Origin: Mytilisepta virgata
Lineage: Eukaryota > Mollusca > Bivalvia > Mytilida > Mytilidae
DNA length: 64,000 nucleotides
Direction: 5' to 3'
Assembly (NCBI GenBank): GCA_028015205.1
Contig: CM051518.1
Span: 31,958,001 to 32,022,000, forward strand
The notes under the pieces are model-generated. The model was not told the DNA's origin. It ran no database searches and saw only the letters and a list, made by a program, of their open reading frames with translations. The translations under genes and the position numbers were made by a program. The stretch's first letter is position 1. Each line of letters opens with the position of its first letter. Positions 39,301-45,672 of the stretch are shown here, one piece after another.

Positions 39301-42300
39301 GTTTTTGACGTTATGTCTTGTAATTACTGGTACATTTTTTCAAAATTTTGTCTCATTTAAGTACATATTCCATGTTCTTATTATTTAAATATGCATGCTA
39401 ATTTGAAGAAACTGTTTTAGTTTAAAAAATAATTTCAGACTTAAAAATGTTAACATTGTTGAGTGATGATAAATACCAGGTTGCCTTTCGTGTGATAAGT
39501 ACTTATATGACTTCAAAATAAAGATTACTAAAATCTGTAATGAGTTGAAGAAAAAATTATTTCAGATCATTGAAAATATAAAAACATATTCTTATGATTA
39601 CCCCTGACTTTAGAAAAATAACTTATGAACACAGCAATTTTTTTAATCATCATGATTATGCATCTTTTCTGAATGAGGTTGTAAGACTTTTTAAATTCAT
39701 GAGAGAAATGTCAGACATGAAATTCTGACATGTTATCTTTACATTTCTAAATGAATGAAGGTTATACATTAATGTTAACTTTACTATTTAGGAAAATGAA
39801 ACTGCTAAGCAAAATCCAAAGTGTTTTGGAAAATAACTCAATTCAAGTAATCAGTTTATGCATTTAAATTATAATATACAGTTTTGCTTGTAGTTAAAAA
39901 TACTAGACCAGTAGTGATATTCATAAAAAGTTGTAGGCCAAAAGATGACCGGTAATCATATCATATACCTGTACATTTAATTTGTCATAAGATCTATGAT
40001 TTTATATATTCTTAATATATATTTTCTACATCAGAGAAAATTTTTAAACCCAATTTTACCATTGTTGAAAATATTCTTGTTTAATCCATTTTTAGGGAGG
40101 TCAATAGTTGAAAAGTACTTAGATAAAACGATCCAAAAATTATACCTGCCATCATGAAAATGTCTTTTTGTTTTATAGTGCTTAAATATATTTGATGCAT
40201 GTAATGTGCAGGGTAAGAATAAATGATAAAATTGCATGTTAAGGAATTAATTTAAATGAACTGGTGTACATTAACTGCACACCATACATAACAACCAGAT
40301 AAACTTTAAAAAAGGACAAAATATAAAGATTGACTTAAACCATCTGTCAGTATTGTAATCCTTAAAAAATCCAGTTCAAAATTAATATGATGGATTTGAA
40401 AATTGATCAAATATATCTTAAGTTGCAACTTTTTTTTTTATTGAGTATTGATATAAAACAGTTTGAGCTCTATGTGTTTTGTTATATGATAATTGGTTAA
40501 TGAGAAAAATGTGTTTATTTGTAAACAAAGATAGTTATTGTTTATTTACAGGACACTTAGACTTATAAACGTCCAAACCTCCGATTGTTTGCGTGTATTT
40601 ACTGGATGCGAGGATCAAATATTGTCTGTTGTTGTAAGTATATCTGAATAACAAATAAAGAATGTTTAGGAGGTATAACTGTAACTTTTTGTAACTTGGT
40701 GGTATGTCCACAGACCTGTGTAACAACTAGAAATATGACAACAGAAAGACAAACAAATTAACTTGATAATAGCTAAAGGGCAGAAAATTTTTGGCATGAT
40801 CAGAAGATAGCTTCATTTTTTGTTTTGGGTGAAAGTTAAAACCTATGTCTTAGGACTTTTTCCTATAGAGTGGTGGAAAATATCACAGTTCTCTTCATTT
40901 TCAACCTAATCATGTTCCACATCTTTGAAAAGGGTCATAAAAGCATTAGGAGGAACACTTCTGGTTACGTTTCCCATATTATAGCTAAATAAATGACTAC
41001 CAGCAAATTGTCCTACCTAATGCTAGATGTTTCTGTAGGTTCGGTTCTTTTGAACCTTCACATTGAACCAGCTCTAAGGATACTTGGCATGAGTCAACTT
41101 ATAATACACTAACAATAACATATTTTGCTTATGACATCAGTCTTTGATAAAATAGTTTTTTGCATGATTTTTTAAAATATGAATGAATTAATTTCTTTTA
41201 ACCCAATATTTCAAAAGGCTATAATTATTTTATACCAAATTTAAACTTAAAAGTATGCACTATTTAAATGAATGCATTCATAGATATACTATTTCTTTAA
41301 ATATCTAAATGATATTTCTGTAAATATATAAATATATGAAATTTTAACAAAATGTAATATTTAAAACTACATTTACTACGGTTTGGCTATTTGTTTCAAT
41401 CTGTTTAACAAAGCAGTTTCTATTATTAAATGTCTAATTTTCTACTTTAGTTTCTGTGATTGTTCTTAAAGAACTGAAATTCCATAGATTGTCAGAACCG
41501 TCACTGAATTTTACACCTACACTTAAACATCAAAGAAATCCTAAAATGGAAACATGTCGTATCTGTCAATAGCTTATTTACATACAACATGCAATGTCAC
41601 AGAGTTAGAACTACATAAACACCTCTATAAATTACAAATTGTCATTAAAATGTTCAAGTTTGACAATTATCAGAATATTTATATAGACAAATTTACCCTA
41701 AAATATTGATAAGTTGATTGTTTTTTGTGTGATTTATTCCAATAAGGTAGAAGTTCAAATTGTTCCAATACACCAGTTGACAACTCAGTTCATTGAATAG
41801 AAAAAGATCAATCACTCATTATACTTTTTGTAACTAATATTAAAACTGAGAAATGTATTTTTGTTTTATAATTGTCGTAATTAGCAGTAATCATTTGTCA
41901 TTCTATACATTTTCAAAGACTAACTGCGTAATTGACAAAATTTGATGTAAAAATGTCAAATTTCTTGTTTGTCTTTTTAAGGATTTAATTTGGGAGAGTT
42001 AAATTGTTCTAATCGTTTACACCTGCAAGTATTTAGGTAATTTTAAAATCATTTTAACAAGAACCCACTCAGCCAAAAAATGATTGAAAATTACAAAAAT
42101 AAAGTACTTTTAAATTTTAAGTAGAATTTAAATCATTAGGTCAAGAACATTATAAAGATACTTCTAACTTTGAGCAGAAAATGTTTTTTTTTCTTTCAGT
42201 TTTTAGGAAAGACTTCCAATAAATCTCTAAAAAGTTAATAATGGAATAATAATTTTTTACCTAAAATTCAGAAATTAGTGTAAGCTTCGATACTTAAAAT

Positions 42301-44169
42301 ATAGGAAATAATACAAGATGAATTAATGTGATGTAATAGAATATTTTTAGGAAAAAAATTAATGCTGGTTTTAATTGTCTCCTCCAGTCAAATTTTTCAT
42401 AACCTTAAAAACATTGCCATAATTTCTTATTTCACTGTTTACAAGAAAAGGAAAAAAATTCCATCATCTGAGAGTTAACTCTGCAAGACAGATAAGAGGG
42501 GTGGGGGAAGCTATTGTTGTGTGTCTGTGCAAAATTGGTCTCTGTTTTTTTTTCTGGACCTTGCTGTGAATTGATTGGTATGTTATTCTTGATGTTATCT
42601 CCACTCTTTATAAATAAGTAGTCATATAGACATACTAGTTGCTACATAATTTATGCATGAAGCAAATTCTTTGCAAGGAATCTAAATGTTATGAACTTGT
42701 AAAAATTTTTTAAACAAGGGACTATCTCTCTGACACAGCTGTATCCTTAAATGAATTTTAGTTTTACCTTTTTTTTTTGTCCTGTGGACTTTTCCAAAAA
42801 AAAATAACACGAGTTGTCACAAATTCCAAATAAACATATTTAATATGCATGTACTAAACATATAGACAAAAACAGTGCATTGACTAAAAATAAAATTGAT
42901 ATACGGATGAGGCTTAGAATCAGGTGGAAATGCGAGGATTCCCTGAGCATTTTCCCCGATTCATGCCGAATTTGATATCAAATTTTATGTCAAGTCAGTG
43001 CACTTTTATTGTCTTTATACTGCAATCTTTGGTGACATTAGTGCATATTAATACCAATTTCAAAATTATTTAAAATGTTTGTTACCCTCAAAAGACCCGA
43101 ATTTATTTGGCGGGAAAGCTCACCTTGTCAAAGATTGATGAGCAGGCATACCATTGACAGTCACATAAGATTAAAATGAAAATTTGTTTTTTCAACCATA
43201 AAAAATAAGTAACAAGAGAATAAGTATTGGAATTTTGTTTTATAAAGATTTAAGTGAGTAGGTTTGTTCATTTTAGTCCCATCAATCAGATCAGTTAGGT
43301 GTGACCTAAATGTTTTATACTGTCAGTGATGGTATATCATTTGTAAATATACTGTAAATGCATTTTGACTGTGCAAATAGAATGATTGCAGTATAAATAG
43401 CAATAAAAAGACAAGAGACAATGCCCGACTAGTTTATCCCTCTCAGCTTGCAGCATGATTTGTTTTCCTTTACCAAATGATTTAATATATTTTGTAGATG
43501 CAAGGAGATCTGATAATAAGTGGTGATGCTGGAGGTAATGTGTACTTTTGGAACAAAGAGACAGGTGACACAGAAGCTGCCATACAGGCACATGAAGGAC
43601 AAATAAATAAAGTGTGTTTTCATAAAGGAAGATTTTTTACAGCATCCAGGTATTAAATTATAATACAATCAGATTTCCAACACTTGATAATTGTCCTTTG
43701 TGTCAGTTTTAGCTGTTTTGGAGTTTAATGCTCTAGAAGATTTAGTTCTTATATCAAACCAGTAGTGTATGTCTGTAATAATTTCTTTTCCAGTGATTCC
43801 ACAATAAGAGAATGGGATCTGATGTCTATGACAAGTGTCAGAGTTTTACAGGGACACAAGGGGCCAGTTAGGGATATTAAGGTAGGTTAAATAAATGGCA
43901 ATGCTTTTGGTTACCAGTAGCTTTTTTTTTTCTGAAATTAAAATAATTTAGCCATCTAGCAATGCCATATCTGGTATCAGTGATTATGAATTATAACACT
44001 GAAGGTGTAAAAAAAAAATGAATGTTAATCTGTACCTACATATAATTTATTGACTTTTAAATTCTACCATTAACAAAATTCTATGCTACAGTTTAATGAG
44101 CAGTTAAATTGGATGGTGAGAATAAAAAGAGCCAAAGTTTTAGATGATGTAGATATGATTCATTTTTAA
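245..44169 (+). CDS. F-box/WD-repeat protein gene, 18 exons, 5' end outside window
   Basis: Joined exons: 245-311, 815-952, 9229-9282, 9651-9695, 14647-14724, 19913-19951, 21235-22026, 22724-22895, 30579-30681, 31192-31323, 31803-31931, 32170-32238, 32835-32923, 33101-33241, 40552-40633, 43498-43649, 43794-43881, 44092-44169. All have AG/GT borders, all phases agree, and the sum is 2448 nt with a stop at 44167-44169. The protein (numbered from the first visible residue) has the F-box C-terminus at 1-22, a charged coiled-coil-rich linker at about 23-540 and WD40 repeats from 541. F-box proteins bind Skp1 and bring substrates, held by the propeller, to a cullin-RING ubiquitin ligase; that role here is inferred from domains. 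The linker of about 518 residues is much longer than in Fbw7 or beta-TrCP. FBXW10-type proteins are a possible relative, but I cannot assign orthology, so no symbol is given. The first part of the F-box and the start codon are upstream. Confidence 0.88.
312..814. other. Intron A-B; nothing recognised
   Basis: AT-rich unique-looking sequence between donor gtatgt and acceptor tttttaag. No repeat or reading frame is recognised. Confidence 0.6.
815..952 (+). CDS. Exon B: post-F-box linker
   Basis: 138 nt, phase 1 in and out, between tttttaag and gtaact. Residues 23-68 include GIDWKLAYMELQRITHMMKW, where a W-x-x-x-Y pattern follows the F-box, as in other F-box/WD proteins in which a helix packs behind the F-box. 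An ATG at 838 opens the longest frame within the exon, but the in-frame sequence continues upstream to the splice acceptor, so 838 is not taken as the start. Confidence 0.85.
1418..2620 (+). mobile_element. F2-family repeat, copy 1 (degenerate)
   Basis: Starts gtctcgcctg followed by a broken hairpin partner (aagcgagatatag), then the family lead sequence ending in taacctttttaa. Inside are diverged units containing the phrase gtacatg-cagtctgac at about 1730, 1872, 2018 and 2460. The unit corresponds to the 146 bp unit of the copy at 26127. The 3' end is not defined. The array is interrupted at about 2095-2340 by a coding-like fragment. Confidence 0.6.
2100..2249 (-). pseudogene. Coding-like fragment, possibly transposon or FLYWCH-associated
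   Basis: On the minus strand a frame stays open for about 50 codons and has protein-like composition (ALQDQHEEKLQPNDLQRVAK, then AVCRKRRKTYPPFPKT). The basic segment followed by YPPFPKT resembles the region after the zinc finger in FLYWCH/MULE-related proteins; this is family memory, not a search. It lies inside an F2 repeat, antisense to the host gene, with stops on both sides, so it is most likely a remnant. Confidence 0.35.
2931..3045. repeat. Two-copy 54 bp tandem repeat
   Basis: The phrase ataagatgcatgt-agaaaatggctgatta occurs at 2936 and 2990, with the following aatattaataaaag also repeated. Two copies, nearly identical. Confidence 0.8.
3604..4633 (+). mobile_element. F1-family repeat, copy A
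   Basis: Begins AGCTCATCTGGCC, then aaaa and the partner arm ggccatgtgagct (a hairpin). Next come the family phrase for ctattctcatcactt and a gtccgttgtcatcgtcg stretch. Diverged internal units of about 155 bp follow (phrase tgtctgaaaccact at about 4094, 4245 and 4400, and nnaagatggctgcc). It ends in aggctctttagagcct plus CTAG. It lies in the intron between exons B and C, in gene orientation. Confidence 0.85.
5165..5640. repeat. 74 bp tandem array
   Basis: The motif attcctgatattttggatt recurs at about 5178, 5252, 5326 and 5401, then in weaker form at 5466 and 5588. Each unit also carries tttgttggtccygcgacagt and a tttgtactatatttaccc segment. Four good units and two degenerate ones. Confidence 0.8.
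7570..7705. repeat. Small interspersed repeat with C-run, inside F2
   Basis: The segment interrupts the F2 array. It contains aaaaattttgtgggaaaaa, two C-runs separated by single t residues, and ctggatccaccactga. The last phrase in reverse (tcagtggtggatccag) resembles the ends of common invertebrate MITE-like repeats. Borders are not defined. Confidence 0.4.
7941..8611. repeat. Four-copy 168 bp tandem array
   Basis: The phrase gtaaagtaagcaaac starts at 7941, 8108, 8276 and 8444. Units contain ggaggngccaaataatctcc-type sequence and ccactagtggatccccat. Units 2, 3 and 4 are almost identical, implying recent homogenisation. A weaker unit lies outside at 7420-7560. Confidence 0.9.
8616..8652. repeat. 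GCC microsatellite
   Basis: A run of about seven GCC triplets flanked by gacgccatc and gacgccgg. It lies in the GC-rich position just inside the F2 5' hairpin. Confidence 0.85.
9229..9282 (+). CDS. Exon C: coiled-coil linker exon
   Basis: 54 nt, phase 1 in and out, from after gcttatag to before gtataa. It encodes LRAAEEAERLRRQKEEE (residues about 70-86), a highly charged stretch rich in alanine, glutamate and arginine that should form a helix or coiled coil. The exon is symmetric, so skipping it would keep the frame. Confidence 0.78.
9322..9410. repeat. 44 bp duplication in the intron between exons C and D
   Basis: The phrase aagtctttagtataattcaa followed by ggtacattctatgtt occurs twice, 44 bp apart, with only one or two changes. 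Confidence 0.85.
9651..9695 (+). CDS. Exon D: coiled-coil linker microexon
   Basis: 45 nt, phase 1 in and out, between tttgtattag and gtaagt. It encodes ELLKKLALLRKTSMA, with leucines spaced in heptad fashion, and continues the helix of exon C. The donor GCAA|GTAAGT is strong. The exon is short, but phase and composition both fit. Confidence 0.7.
10692..11705 (+). mobile_element. Chimeric repeat: F2 head joined to F1 body
   Basis: Starts gtctcgcctacaacgaaaag with a broken hairpin partner, then follows the F2 lead (ttcatggttcactgacttca, then aaatctgcatccaa) to about 10938. It then switches to F1 internal sequence (atcacttggcagcaatggtc) and continues as F1 with aagatggctgcc-type units. The end is F1-like (catgtgagcgattcag). 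The join is abrupt. Confidence 0.7.
12224..12680. mobile_element. Tc1/mariner-like MITE with TA ends
   Basis: The left end TACAGCACTTGGACAAAAGT plus attgggaa is matched by the reverse complement of the right end, TACGGTCATTGGACAAAATA plus attgggaa, with about five differences in 28. Each end carries TA. At about 457 bp with no transposase frame, this fits a non-autonomous Tc1/mariner element. Confidence 0.75.
12690..14640. other. Intronic sequence with probable old repeat
   Basis: The part at about 12870-13150 contains two diverged copies of a segment reading tcaagttccatttttact / aaactccattttcacttc followed by gttatgcccc-like text, typical of interspersed repeats. A 111-codon open stretch from 12665 spans the MITE edge and this repeat, so it is not taken as a gene. 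The remainder is AT-rich with nothing recognised. Confidence 0.4.
14647..14724 (+). CDS. Exon E: linker exon
   Basis: 78 nt, phase 1 in and out, between tttacag and gtaaaa. It encodes NPSSSLLDIEDLLTKYCKLF and then HLSPL. Only the phase-1 frame is open; the phase-0 frame hits a stop after seven codons. It lies 5 kb from exon D and is not homologous to anything I recognise. Confidence 0.7.
15550..15710. mobile_element. Small inverted-repeat element (CAGTGAAACCTGT ends)
   Basis: The left end CAGTGAAACCTGT is the inverse of the right end ACAGGTTTTACTG with one mismatch. The 161 bp body has further acctgtct-like copies. It shares its terminal sequence with the element at 33371. Confidence 0.65.
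16473..17145 (+). mobile_element. F3-family repeat
   Basis: 5' hairpin: ccccgccac, aaatg, tggccgggg. A gtccgtccgtccg stretch follows, then four diverged units carrying aagttttgc at 16571, 16701, 16842 and 16995 (spacing 130-153 bp). The 3' end has ggcagggtat, a near-inverse of the 5' atgccccgcc, then a perfect hairpin GTGTCT-TAC-AGACAC at 17122-17136, then CTAG at 17142-17145. Confidence 0.75.
17190..17680. repeat. Diverged repeat units, unclassified
   Basis: Several segments repeat the theme caagttcaaat-cga-atgttt and gaaccattaaacacatc or gaaccactttaaatatg, at about 17250, 17405 and 17565. This suggests an old array with units of about 155 bp. Borders and family are not resolved. Confidence 0.4.
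17906..18172 (-). mobile_element. tRNA-derived SINE, copy 1
   Basis: On the minus strand it starts gggggcctcggtggccaagt, with tRNA-like A box tggccaagtgg and B box gagttcgaatctc. It continues through a shared central part (ggtactctggcttcctccac) to a (caaa)n tail. The flanking direct repeats gaaattgaaatgt (17893-17905) and gaaattgtaatgt (18173-18185) differ at one of 13 positions, which marks a target duplication. Confidence 0.9.
19913..19951 (+). CDS. Exon F: acidic linker microexon
   Basis: 39 nt, phase 1 in and out, between ccattatag and gtaaaa. It encodes ESEESLVESISVI. It is supported by splice borders, phase agreement with both neighbours, and an acidic-serine composition like that of exon G. 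It is the least certain exon because of its length. Confidence 0.6.
19952..21234. other. Intron between exons F and G; nothing recognised
   Basis: AT-rich, with a short G-run at about 20414-20424 and no repeat family or reading frame that I recognise. Confidence 0.55.
21235..22026 (+). CDS. Exon G: large linker exon
   Basis: 792 nt, phase 1 in and out, after ttttttag. Residues 141-404 start with a basic-acidic coiled coil (RLQRNEEKRQQKEITAAAAK, then QQEELENKQQEKDDD). An acidic segment follows (SEVSSEDLEEYMDS), then a long polar region with no domain I recognise. It is probably disordered apart from the first 55 residues. The donor chosen is GGAAG|gtatta at 22026. A second in-phase donor, ATAG|gtctca at 22038, would add four residues. 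The frame stays open to a stop at 22089. Confidence 0.85.
22027..22723. other. Intron between exons G and H, with residual open frames
   Basis: The exon G frame runs on to 22091. A second + frame is open at 22052-22297 for 81 codons with hydrophobic content, broken by T-runs. Neither continues into exon H in phase, and there is a TA microsatellite at about 22322-22336. Treated as intron. Confidence 0.5.
22724..22895 (+). CDS. Exon H: basic coiled-coil linker exon
   Basis: 172 nt, phase 1 in and phase 2 out, between taattatag and gtatgt. It begins EKSRSSTYWRRLKPY and then becomes a run of lysine, arginine, glutamate and glutamine (for example RKEMKERLKREKQEKEEKKK), a single long charged helix ending in SSKTK. 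The basic tail could act as a nuclear localisation signal; that is inference. Confidence 0.85.
23095..23975 (+). mobile_element. F1-family repeat, copy C
   Basis: A compact copy of 881 bp. The 5' hairpin is agctcacctggcc-taaaa-ggctgtgtgagct. The internal units carry caatggtccttaggtggtcc, and aagatggccgccacagccga at about 23430. The 3' end is ccaggtgagtgatacaggct, the hairpin aggctcctgggagcct, and CTAG. The 3' ccaggtgag is the inverse of the 5' ctcacctgg. Confidence 0.9.
24403..24653 (+). mobile_element. tRNA-derived SINE, copy 2
   Basis: Starts ggggcttcggtggccgagtg (A box) with B box gagtttgaatctc, then the same central part as copy 1 (gggtactctggcttcctcca). It ends in an aactaaactaaac tail. 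It is flanked by atgcaagtaga (24392-24402) and atgccagtaga (24654-24664), one mismatch in 11. Confidence 0.9.
26127..28496 (+). mobile_element. F2-family repeat inside the hAT-like element
   Basis: The 5' hairpin GTCTCGC...GCGAGAC with an inner GCGAC/GTCGC stem spans 26127-26161, followed by a cggcggcgacggcgttaac stretch. The 146 bp array fills about 26280-27140. The 3' end has CAGGCGAGAC at 28487-28496, the exact inverse of 5' GTCTCGCCTG. Sequence at about 27150-28255 is unlike other F2 copies (it includes a run of 18 A at about 27680) and is probably a further insertion. Confidence 0.75.
26427..27157. repeat. 146 bp tandem array of F2
   Basis: The phrase gggtacatgccagtctgaca starts at 26427, 26584 (tgggagt variant), 26730, 26876 and 27022. 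Spacing is 157 and then 146 three times. Each unit also has ccttgacctcaatttcatgg and cagtgactttgtcaat. Confidence 0.9.
28829..28855. repeat. Poly-T run
   Basis: A run of about 26 T inside the hAT-like element. No retroelement could be tied to it. Confidence 0.8.
29343..29519. repeat. Foldback inverted repeat
   Basis: The arm at 29370-29410 (attagatactgcttgatatc...) matches the inverse of 29451-29491 at about 34 of 41 positions. Weaker matching extends the arms outward to about 69 bp. The loop is about 40 bp. It starts some 270 bp after the hAT-like element and is probably a separate MITE or foldback. Confidence 0.7.
29919..30180. repeat. About 28 bp tandem array
   Basis: Nine or so units of ttaggatactcaaaaacttg followed by tatacata, with small indels and substitutions. 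Lies upstream of exon I within the same intron. Confidence 0.9.
30579..30681 (+). CDS. Exon I: linker exon
   Basis: 103 nt, phase 2 in and phase 0 out, between aattttag and gtatgt. It encodes GAQPETPNKPEVEKKTDETA and then FDIRTDLVQALDIL. It is preceded by a 7.7 kb intron holding F1, SINE and hAT-like insertions. Confidence 0.8.
31192..31323 (+). CDS. Exon J: lead-in to the propeller
   Basis: 132 nt, phase 0 on both sides, between ctatttcag and gtatag. It encodes GKSMPSMKLEWRQIDTADDK and later PRYMGIVKSVKRVRRLQ. The last stretch should form the outer beta strand that closes the propeller before the first GH dipeptide of exon K. Confidence 0.85.
31803..31931 (+). CDS. Exon K: WD repeat 1
   Basis: 129 nt, phase 0 on both sides. 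It encodes one whole WD40 repeat: GHLNSILCVHFDKKRMISAG, then LDRTIRLWDIRSGKSIHKFY, then the GHK that opens repeat 2. The GH, the S-A-G-x-D turn and the WD dipeptide are all present. Confidence 0.95.
32170..32238 (+). CDS. Exon L: WD repeat 2, first part
   Basis: 69 nt, phase 0 on both sides, between ctttcaag and gtaagt. It encodes GGIRCLQFEGNILLTGSWDT and then TII, the A to C strands of a WD repeat including T-G-S-x-D. Confidence 0.92.
32528..32566. repeat. Two-copy short duplication
   Basis: tctaaccacaggaatagtc is repeated directly in the intron between exons L and M. The rest of that intron shows nothing. Confidence 0.75.
32835..32923 (+). CDS. Exon M: end of WD repeat 2, start of repeat 3
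   Basis: 89 nt, phase 0 in and phase 2 out. It encodes VWDLRTFEKRTILAKHTDCV and then SCLQIGQNY. The WD dipeptide closes repeat 2; repeat 3 starts with KH in place of GH. Confidence 0.93.
33101..33241 (+). CDS. Exon N: WD repeats 3 and 4
   Basis: 141 nt, phase 2 in and out. It encodes VSGSYDKTIRVWFRQSLIHW, then the GH of repeat 4 (GHSAAINSLSYDGEYVVSGS, SD). The repeat 3 dipeptide is WF rather than WD. An in-frame terminal split ATG codon links it to exon O across 7.3 kb. Confidence 0.93.
33371..33746. mobile_element. Tc1/mariner-like MITE with 15 bp perfect inverted ends
   Basis: ATACAGTCAAACCTG at 33371-33385 is the exact inverse of CAGGTTTGACTGTAT at 33732-33746, including the TA target. 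There is no coding frame in the 376 bp. The ends resemble the element at 15550, so the two are probably one family. Confidence 0.8.
34640..34755. repeat. Short diverged direct repeats
   Basis: The phrase ttatgccagatt-tagcatagt occurs twice, about 50 bp apart, and a weaker third copy (gatgattttagcatatt) follows. Unclassified. Confidence 0.5.
38868..39150. repeat. 62 bp tandem array
   Basis: Units begin ggatctccattttacagt at 38868, 38931, 38986, 39048 and 39110 and continue tgtatgggaa, then acccacctgtttactgtttc. The open frames seen here on both strands simply reflect this periodicity. Confidence 0.9.
40552..40633 (+). CDS. Exon O: end of WD repeat 4, start of repeat 5
   Basis: 82 nt, phase 2 in and phase 0 out, between ttatttacag and gtaagt. 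It encodes TLRLINVQTSDCLRVFTGCE and then DQILSVV. Repeat 4 ends in IN in place of WD; repeat 5 opens with GC in place of GH, so these blades are degenerate. Confidence 0.9.
40634..43497. other. Intron between exons O and P; nothing recognised
   Basis: AT-rich, unique-looking sequence of 2.9 kb with no repeat family or supported exon. Confidence 0.55.
43498..43649 (+). CDS. Exon P: WD repeat 5 and start of repeat 6
   Basis: 152 nt, phase 0 in and phase 2 out. It encodes MQGDLIISGDAGGNVYFWNK, then AHEGQINKVCFHKGRFFTAS. Repeat 5 has WN in place of WD; repeat 6 opens with AH. The match to the WD consensus is otherwise clear. Confidence 0.92.
43794..43881 (+). CDS. Exon Q: end of WD repeat 6, start of repeat 7
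   Basis: 88 nt, phase 2 in and phase 0 out. It encodes DSTIREWDLMSMTSVRVLQG and then HKGPVRDIK. Repeat 6 ends with a proper WD, and GHKGPVRDIK opens a seventh repeat. Confidence 0.93.
44092..44169 (+). CDS. Exon R: last visible exon, WD repeat 7 incomplete
   Basis: Phase 0 in. It encodes FNEQLNWMV and then RIKRAKVLDDVDMIHF before TAA at 44167-44169. The first eight residues fit the B strand of a WD repeat, but no S-x-D or WD follows. A donor (TGGATG|gtgaga) at 44115/44116 is in phase 0, so the real coding part may be only 44092-44115, with the rest intron read-through. No AATAAA is seen close behind the stop. Confidence 0.55.
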   Translation, partial: FNEQLNWMVRIKRAKVLDDVDMIHF

Positions 44170-44341
44170 AACTTGAGTCAAGCTACAATCAAATCCTGTG
44201 ACTCCAGTCATCAATGAAATGCTTATGACATATGTATATGAAATGTAGTACATAAAAGCTGTTGGGCAGATAATAATGTTGTGGGTCCCCTGACAATACT
44301 TCCTCCTGAAAAATGACTTTTAGAACTTACAGAACTCAAGT

Positions 44342-44583
44342 TTTGTTTTAGTTGGGGTTTTATGCCATTTTCAGCACATTTGGCTGTTTCGCGGCGGCCA
44401 GTTTTTATTGATGGAGGAACCACGACCTTCGGTAGGAAAATTGGCAATCCTTGTCAATTAAGATCGGAGTCAAACACACCCCGCCACAGCTGAGATTCGA
44501 ACTCACAACCTCATCGTTGACAGGCTAGTGATAATTAGTAGTCATGACAAACTACCTAGACCACTCAGCCACCGAGGCCCCTT
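44342..44583 (-). mobile_element. tRNA-derived SINE, copy 3
   Basis: On the minus strand it starts aggggcctcggtggctgagt and has B box gagttcgaatctc, like copies 1 and 2. It lacks about 20-25 bp of the central part around the ctctccgggtactctggc phrase. It is flanked by an exact 11 bp direct repeat, agaactcaagt, at 44331-44341 and 44584-44594. Confidence 0.9.
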
Positions 44584-44889
44584 AGAACTCAAGTCAGAAA
44601 ACTATGAATATTACAACAATATATAATTCCACATCAGGCTCACGTTGAAGATATTTCTCAATAAGGTGTAATGAACTTTGTATGCAAATGTCACATGATA
44701 TAAACTGCAGCCTTTTTGTTCCAATTGATGCTGTCACATGTCATCCATTGAATTTTTTTGTTGAATTTATGGAATGTGGCAAGGCTTGGTGTCCAGAGTA
44801 ACCCCCTTTTTTATATAGGGGAATTGAATGCTGCTAAAATTTCTGTGATGGATGTCAAAAAAAAGCACAAATGTACCTAAGGAGCAATT

Positions 44890-45672
44890 AAAAAAAACAT
44901 AATCCATTGGACAGACAAACCCGGGAAGACAAATGAACAACCACAAGCACAACAATAAATACAGAAAACTAAAAACAATGAACAACACGAACTCCTATAA
45001 AAACCAGGAGTGAACCCAGGTGCTCCGGAAGGGTAAGCAGTTCCTGCTCCGTATACGGCACCCGTCGTGAAGTTCAACAAAGTCAATCCGGTGGAGGCAC
45101 ATGAAAGGTTACGACAGTGGGAAAAGGTCCAACATCATCTTAGATATTGGAACACTGTAATGGTCAATCAATGCATGATGACGACCGTAAAATTTCTTAA
45201 GTGATGACATCAACTTATCCCTGATAAAACCCTGGTTAAGAAGCTTTTGTGACAGCAGTAATCCTCTTTGTAGAAAGTCAGGGTAACTCACGCATGCCCT
45301 TGAAAATCGGATAAGCTGAGAAACGTAGACGCCATATGCAGGCGATGCTGGTATATTGCTACTTAAGAAGGGAAAATTAACAATAGGAAAGTTGAAGTCG
45401 TCACGTTTGTCATAAAGTTTTGTCTTCAAACGTCCCTCATAGTCTATTTCAAGAAAGCGGACTTTGGTGTATCTGTAGTATCCTTAATTTCAAGCTCACT
45501 GGGGTAGATAAGATGTCGTTATTTAACAACAACACATCATCCATATAACGAAAAGTGAAATTAAAGGATTGGGCTAGTTTCTTTTTGTTTTCACGTAGTA
45601 ACCCTTGAATGAAGTCCGCTTCATATGAGTACAGAAACAGATCGGCGAGGAGAGGAGCACAGTTGGTTCAAT
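44890..45672 (-). pseudogene. Reverse-transcriptase element remnant, copy 1
   Basis: On the minus strand the sequence encodes the C-terminal half of a reverse transcriptase. The catalytic YMDD box is at 45536-45547. Downstream is a 106-codon open stretch (45109-45429) with KLYDKRDDFNFPIVNFPF near its start. It then runs into a shared 3' tail (about 44890-45100). At least two frame changes and an internal deletion separate the YMDD part from the KLYDKRDD part, and the 5' half is missing. The family is a retroelement widespread in marine invertebrates (non-LTR or Penelope-like; I cannot settle which). Confidence 0.75.

Larger units (their letters stand above)
33242..40551. other. Intron between exons N and O
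   Basis: 7.3 kb. Holds the MITE at 33371, short repeats at 34640 and a 62 bp array at 38868. Open stretches at 37170-37645 contain three diverged copies of gaaactccttctata (about 37192, 37319 and 37557) and look like repeat rather than gene. The remainder is AT-rich with nothing recognised. Confidence 0.6.
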
